A stretch of 55,462 nucleotides of DNA from Gammaproteobacteria bacterium (GTDB lineage Bacteria; Pseudomonadota; Gammaproteobacteria; Steroidobacterales; Steroidobacteraceae), in assembly GCA_027459765.1 (NCBI GenBank), contig DAIDHD010000024.1, forward strand, positions 1-55,462. The letters run 5' to 3'. Position 1 is the stretch's first letter, and each line of letters begins with the position of its first letter. Positions 51,557-55,462 of the stretch are shown piece by piece. Below the pieces are notes generated by a model that was not told where the DNA came from, did not search any database, and was given only the letters and a program-made list of their open reading frames with translations. The position numbers and the translations under genes are program-made.

Positions 51557-52479
51557 GCGCCGGCTTCGCGCGCCCGCAGCATCTCGCGCCCGCGGGTGAG
51601 CACGTACTCGCGAAACGCCGCGGCGGTCGGCGAGAGCCGCTTGCGGGAGAGGTGGGCGACGTGCCACTGGCGCATCACCGGCGTGCCGCGAACGTCCAGG
51701 ATCGCCAGCCGCCGGGTCTTCAACTCGAGGTCTATGGTGTGCCTCGACAGGAAGCTCACGCCCATGCCGGCCATCACCGCCTGTTTGATGGTCTCGTTGC
51801 TCGCCATCTCCATGGCCACGCGACAGGACACGCCGTGCTCGTCGAAGTACTGTTGCATGGCGAGCCGGGTGCCCGAGCCCGGCTCGCGGACGATGAAGTT
51901 CTCGTCCGCGAGGCGTTGCGCGGGAATGCGGCGCTCGCGCGCGAGCGGATGATCCGGCGCGGCGATGACGACGTGCGGGTTGCGTGCGAACGCCTCGGCG
52001 ACTGTGTCGAGCGTCTCGGGGGAACGCCCCATGATCGCGAGGTCCACCTCGTTGGCGACGAGCTGTTCGATGACGGCATTGCGGTTGCTGACCGCGAGCC
52101 GGATCTCGAGCGCCGGATATTCCTTGCCGAATTGCGCCAGGAGCTGCGGCGCGAAGTACTTGGCGGTGCTCACCACGGCGAGGTTGATGCGTCCGCGCTT
52201 GAGCCCCTTCAAGCCGTCGAGGGCGTCCTCCGCGTCCTTCAGCGACTTGAGGATCTCGCGCGCATGCGTGAGCAATTCCTCGCCGGCCTGGGTGAGGTGC
52301 AGCCGCTTGCCGATCCGCTCGAACAAGGGCAGGCCCGCGTTGGTCTCGAGTTCCTTGATGTGCATGGACACACCCGGTTGGGTGAGGTGCAGACAGTCGG
52401 CCGCCTTCGAGAAAGAGCGGTGCACCGCTGCCGCCTCGAACACCCGCAGCTGGCGCAGTGACACGTGTTGAATCGACAA
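51553..52479 (-). CDS. cbbR: LysR-family Calvin cycle regulator CbbR
   Basis: A 308-residue LysR-type activator. The winged HTH is at the N-terminus (VSLRQLRVFEAAAVHRSFSK; LHLTQPGVSMHIKELE), followed by the effector domain with the CbbR-typical LAVVSTAKYFAPQLLAQF, EVDLAIMGRSPETLD and GSGTRLAMQQYFDEHGV. It is divergent from fbp, the classical arrangement for control of a cbb operon. Its stop overlaps the bchO start, so the two share a message. Confidence 0.93.
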   Translation of the reverse strand: MSIQHVSLRQLRVFEAAAVHRSFSKAADCLHLTQPGVSMHIKELETNAGLPLFERIGKRLHLTQAGEELLTHAREILKSLKDAEDALDGLKGLKRGRINLAVVSTAKYFAPQLLAQFGKEYPALEIRLAVSNRNAVIEQLVANEVDLAIMGRSPETLDTVAEAFARNPHVVIAAPDHPLARERRIPAQRLADENFIVREPGSGTRLAMQQYFDEHGVSCRVAMEMASNETIKQAVMAGMGVSFLSRHTIDLELKTRRLAILDVRGTPVMRQWHVAHLSRKRLSPTAAAFREYVLTRGREMLRAREAGA

Positions 52480-52497
52480 GCCGCCCCCCGCATCTGA

Positions 52498-52543
52498 TCA
52501 ACTAATTCTTATCTACACGCACTCGAGTGTTGATTATCACTTA
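52498..52543. promoter_or_regulatory. cbbR-fbp intergenic region, candidate CbbR sites
   Basis: The region is AT-rich for this genome. TGA-N7-TTA at 52531-52543 and TCA-N8-TTA at 52498-52511 match the loose CbbR pattern TNA-N7/8-TNA, and CACTCGAGTG at 52519-52528 is a perfect 10-bp palindrome between them. The pattern is permissive, so these are candidates only. The fbp start lies 83 nt downstream. Confidence 0.4.
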
Positions 52544-52625
52544 TGAAGTGGCGAGTCCAGAGCCCCCGCTCGCGGAAGTGCTCACGAAGGCCGCGGCCGG
52601 GGTACTCTTGGCCGAAGGGGGAGGC

Positions 52626-53702
52626 ATGGTCAACCGCGAGAAGACGATCACCGAGTTCATCATGGAAGAGCAGCGTCGCTTCCCGGAGGCGACCGGCGAC
52701 TTCACCGCCCTGCTCAATCACGTACGGCTCGCCTGCAAACGCATCAGCTTCATGGTGGGACGCGGCGCACTCGCCGACGCCCTCAGGGCCGCGGATGGCC
52801 TGAACGCGCAGGAAGGGCGCCGCATCCGGCTCGACGCGATCGCGAACGACACCTTCATCAGCACCAGCCAGTTCGGCGGCCGGCTCGCAGGCATGGTCTC
52901 GGAGAAGTTGCCGGAGCCGGTGCAGATCTGCGCGGAGTATCCGCTCGGCAAGTACCTGCTGTGCTTCGACCCCCTCGATGGCGCGGACGACGTGGACGTC
53001 AACGCGCCGGTGGGCAGCATCTTCTCGGTCCTCAAGGCGCCGCGGGGAGCGGTGCCGGTGACGGCGCAGGACTTTCTGCAGCCGGGCGCGCGCCAGTTGT
53101 GTGCCGGCTACGCCATCTACGGCGCGACCACCATGCTGGTGCTCACCGTGGGTCGCGGAGTGCACGGTTTCACCCTCGATCGCGGTTTCGGCGAGTGGAT
53201 ACTCACCCATCCCGACATGCGCGTCCCCGAGGAGACCAGCGAGTTCGCGATCGACGCCTCCAACGAGCGCTTCTGGGAGCCGCCCGTGCGGCGCTACGTT
53301 CTCGAGTGTCTCGCCGGCCGCGGCGGAGTGCGCGGCAAGGACTTCAACATGCGCTGGATCGCCTCGCTGGTCGCGGAAGTGCACCGCATCCTGCTCCGCG
53401 GCGGACTTTTCATGTACCCGCGAGACACCCGCGATCCGGCTGCGCCGAGCCGGCTGCGGCTGCTCTACGAGGCGAATCCCATGGCAATGATCGTGCGGCA
53501 GGCGGGCGGCGCCGCCAGCACGGGTCGCGAACCCATTCTCGAGCTGCTGCCGGCGTCCCTGCACGAGCGGGTACCGGTGATCCTCGGATCACGCGCCGAG
53601 GTCGAGCGCATCGAGCGCTACCACCTGGAAAGCGACCAAGGGCTCGACCAGAGCTACACATCGCCGCTGTTCAAGGAGCGCTCGCTGTTCATTCCGACCT
53701 GA
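52626..53702 (+). CDS. fbp: class I fructose-1,6-bisphosphatase
   Basis: A 358-residue Calvin-cycle phosphatase. ATG at 52626 has GGGGGAGG directly upstream; the frame is open further 5' but that stretch is promoter DNA. TITEFIMEEQRRFPEATGDF begins the fold; the metal-binding Asp/Glu lie in CAEYPLGKYLLCFDPLDG. The next residues are ADDVDVN, where class I enzymes normally have SSNIDVN or SSNIDTN, an unusual change in the substrate phosphate area. GGLFMYPRDTRDPAAPSRLR and YEANPMAMIVRQAGG follow the family. First gene of the cbb operon; prk follows after 8 nt. Confidence 0.93.
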   Translation: MVNREKTITEFIMEEQRRFPEATGDFTALLNHVRLACKRISFMVGRGALADALRAADGLNAQEGRRIRLDAIANDTFISTSQFGGRLAGMVSEKLPEPVQICAEYPLGKYLLCFDPLDGADDVDVNAPVGSIFSVLKAPRGAVPVTAQDFLQPGARQLCAGYAIYGATTMLVLTVGRGVHGFTLDRGFGEWILTHPDMRVPEETSEFAIDASNERFWEPPVRRYVLECLAGRGGVRGKDFNMRWIASLVAEVHRILLRGGLFMYPRDTRDPAAPSRLRLLYEANPMAMIVRQAGGAASTGREPILELLPASLHERVPVILGSRAEVERIERYHLESDQGLDQSYTSPLFKERSLFIPT

Positions 53703-53710
53703 GGACCCCA

Positions 53711-54595
53711 ATGTCCGCCAAGCACCCCATCATCGCCGTCACCGGTTCGTCCGGCGCCGGCACGACCTCGGTCAAGCGCACCTTCGACTGGATCTTCCGT
53801 CGCGAACACATCAACGCCGTCGTGGTGGAGGGGGATTCCTTCCACCGCTACGACAGGCACGAGATGAAGATCAAGATGGCGGAGGCCGCGGCGGCCGGCA
53901 ACCAGCACTTCAGCCACTTCGGCCCGGAAAACAATCTCTTCGACGATCTCGAGGGGCTGTTCCGCAGCTACGGACGCGACGGTCGCGGACGCTTCCGACG
54001 CTACCTGCACAACGACAAGGAGGCCGAGCGCTTCGGTCGGCCCGCCGGCACGTTCACCGACTGGGAGGAGATCCCCGACGGCACCGACCTGCTGTTCTAC
54101 GAAGGCTTGCACGGGGCGGTGGTCACCCCGGAGATCAACGTCGCCCGGCACGTCGATCTCGCGATCGGCGTGGTGCCCATCATCAACCTGGAGTGGATCC
54201 AGAAGCTGCACCGTGATCGCGAGACGCGCGGCTATTCGACCGAGGCGGTGGTGGACACCATCCTGCGCCGCATGCCCGACTACGTGAATTACATCTGCCC
54301 GCAGTTCTCGCACACGCACATCAATTTCCAGCGTGTGCCCACGGTCGACACCTCCAACCCGTTCACCGCGCGCTACATCCCGGCCGCGGACGAGAGCTTC
54401 GTGGTGATCCGCTTCGCGAACCCCAAGGGCATCGACTTCCCCTACCTGCTGAGCATGATCCACGACTCATGGATGTCGCGCGCCAACACCATCGTGGTGC
54501 CGGGCGGCAAGATGGAGCTGGCCATGCAAATGATCCTCACGCCGTTCATCTGGCGTCTGATGGAACGCCGCAAACGAGCCTCGGAGGGATGTTGA
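53711..54595 (+). CDS. prk: phosphoribulokinase
   Basis: A 294-residue class I (bacterial) phosphoribulokinase that makes ribulose-1,5-bisphosphate. P-loop GSSGAGTTSVKRTF (about residues 12-25), the catalytic acidic residue region VVVEGDSFHRYDR, and LLFYEGLHGAVVTPEINVA with the conserved Walker B-like segment. FSHTHINFQRVPTVDTSNPF is typical. GAGG lies about 6 nt upstream of the ATG. Confidence 0.97.
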   Translation: MSAKHPIIAVTGSSGAGTTSVKRTFDWIFRREHINAVVVEGDSFHRYDRHEMKIKMAEAAAAGNQHFSHFGPENNLFDDLEGLFRSYGRDGRGRFRRYLHNDKEAERFGRPAGTFTDWEEIPDGTDLLFYEGLHGAVVTPEINVARHVDLAIGVVPIINLEWIQKLHRDRETRGYSTEAVVDTILRRMPDYVNYICPQFSHTHINFQRVPTVDTSNPFTARYIPAADESFVVIRFANPKGIDFPYLLSMIHDSWMSRANTIVVPGGKMELAMQMILTPFIWRLMERRKRASEGC

Positions 54596-54610
54596 GAAAC
54601 TCCCTGGCAG

Positions 54611-54726
54611 TGCGAGATAGGAAGCTCTCGCACGCGCTCGGGCGCGCCGGCGTTCGCTGCGACGGAAGCGGGTACGGACCTGTGCCGGACTCGCGATTTG
54701 AGAAAATGCCGGGACGGCACTTTCTC
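54611..54726 (+). repeat. two hairpins in the prk-tkt gap
   Basis: A 7-bp stem (54611-54617 with 54626-54632) and a stronger one of 11 pairs with a single A-C mismatch (54700-54711 with 54715-54726, 3-nt loop) lie in the 154-nt gap. Neither is followed by a T-run, so they are more likely mRNA-processing or stability elements than terminators. No gene is visible in the gap. Confidence 0.45.
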
Positions 54727-54749
54727 GACAATGAATCAGGAGCCTTGTG

Positions 54750-55462
<713 letters not shown>

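Noticed and set aside
51557..52501. Long N-terminal extension of the bchO frame through cbbR.
   Set aside because: The extension overlaps the well-supported cbbR gene on the same strand in another frame and has no recognisable domain.

Overview
The window is a GC-rich stretch carrying most of a photosynthesis gene cluster of a purple (anoxygenic phototrophic) proteobacterium, with Calvin-cycle genes attached at the right end. A pufBALMC operon with a tetrahaem cytochrome subunit, an LH1 without pufX or pufQ, a HiPIP electron carrier, a CrtCDF carotenoid route, the oxygen-dependent cyclase AcsF and a CbbR-fbp-prk-tkt block together suggest a beta- or gammaproteobacterium. I cannot place it further without a search. 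Genes are packed tightly: no gap between genes exceeds about 155 nt, and I saw no tRNA, rRNA, insertion sequence or CRISPR array.

Layout. (1) 1-9.3 kb, flanking genes: the 3' part of a YeiH-type transporter, a small four-Cys protein, a molybdopterin oxidoreductase coupled to an ArgE-type deacetylase, a TonB receptor, a NarL-type two-component pair and a HiPIP. (2) 9.4-15.6 kb, minus strand: ppaA/aerR, ppsR, bchG, a PucC-like transporter (orf428 type), bchP and a small membrane protein. (3) 15.75-29.7 kb, plus strand: the superoperon bchF-N-B-H-L-M-lhaA-puhA-puhB-puhC-acsF-puhE, in which most genes overlap by 1-4 nt. (4) 29.6-41.1 kb, minus strand: crtE-crtF-bchC-X-Y-Z-pufB-A-L-M-C, then a strong terminator and a GST-family gene at the convergent junction with puhE. 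(5) 41.1-49.6 kb, carotenoid genes crtC, crtB, crtD and crtI, interrupted by an ATP-grasp ligase, a cytochrome P450 and a DUF2306-like membrane protein. (6) 49.7-55.5 kb: a degenerate HtrA-like protein, bchO coupled to cbbR, then divergent fbp, prk and a transketolase cut by the window end.

How it works together. BchH, BchM, AcsF, BchNBL, BchF, BchXYZ, BchC, BchG and BchP cover bacteriochlorophyll synthesis from Mg-chelation to phytylated BChl a, with BchO as a chelatase accessory; BchI and BchD are not in the window. PufLM, PuhA and PufC form the reaction centre, PufBA the LH1 ring, PuhB/C/E and LhaA help assembly, and HiPIP probably re-reduces PufC. CrtE-B-I-C-D-F give a spirilloxanthin-type pathway (no crtA seen). 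PpsR-type boxes (TGT-N12-ACA) lie in the crtF-bchC and crtE-crtC gaps, and a related palindrome in the ppaA-bchF gap, so PpsR and its B12-binding antirepressor PpaA probably control these promoters.

Most noteworthy for follow-up: the P450/ATP-grasp/DUF2306 insertion among the carotenoid genes, the degenerate HtrA-like protein beside crtI, the translationally coupled cbbR-bchO pair, and a PpsR lacking one of the two cysteines of the Rhodobacter redox switch.
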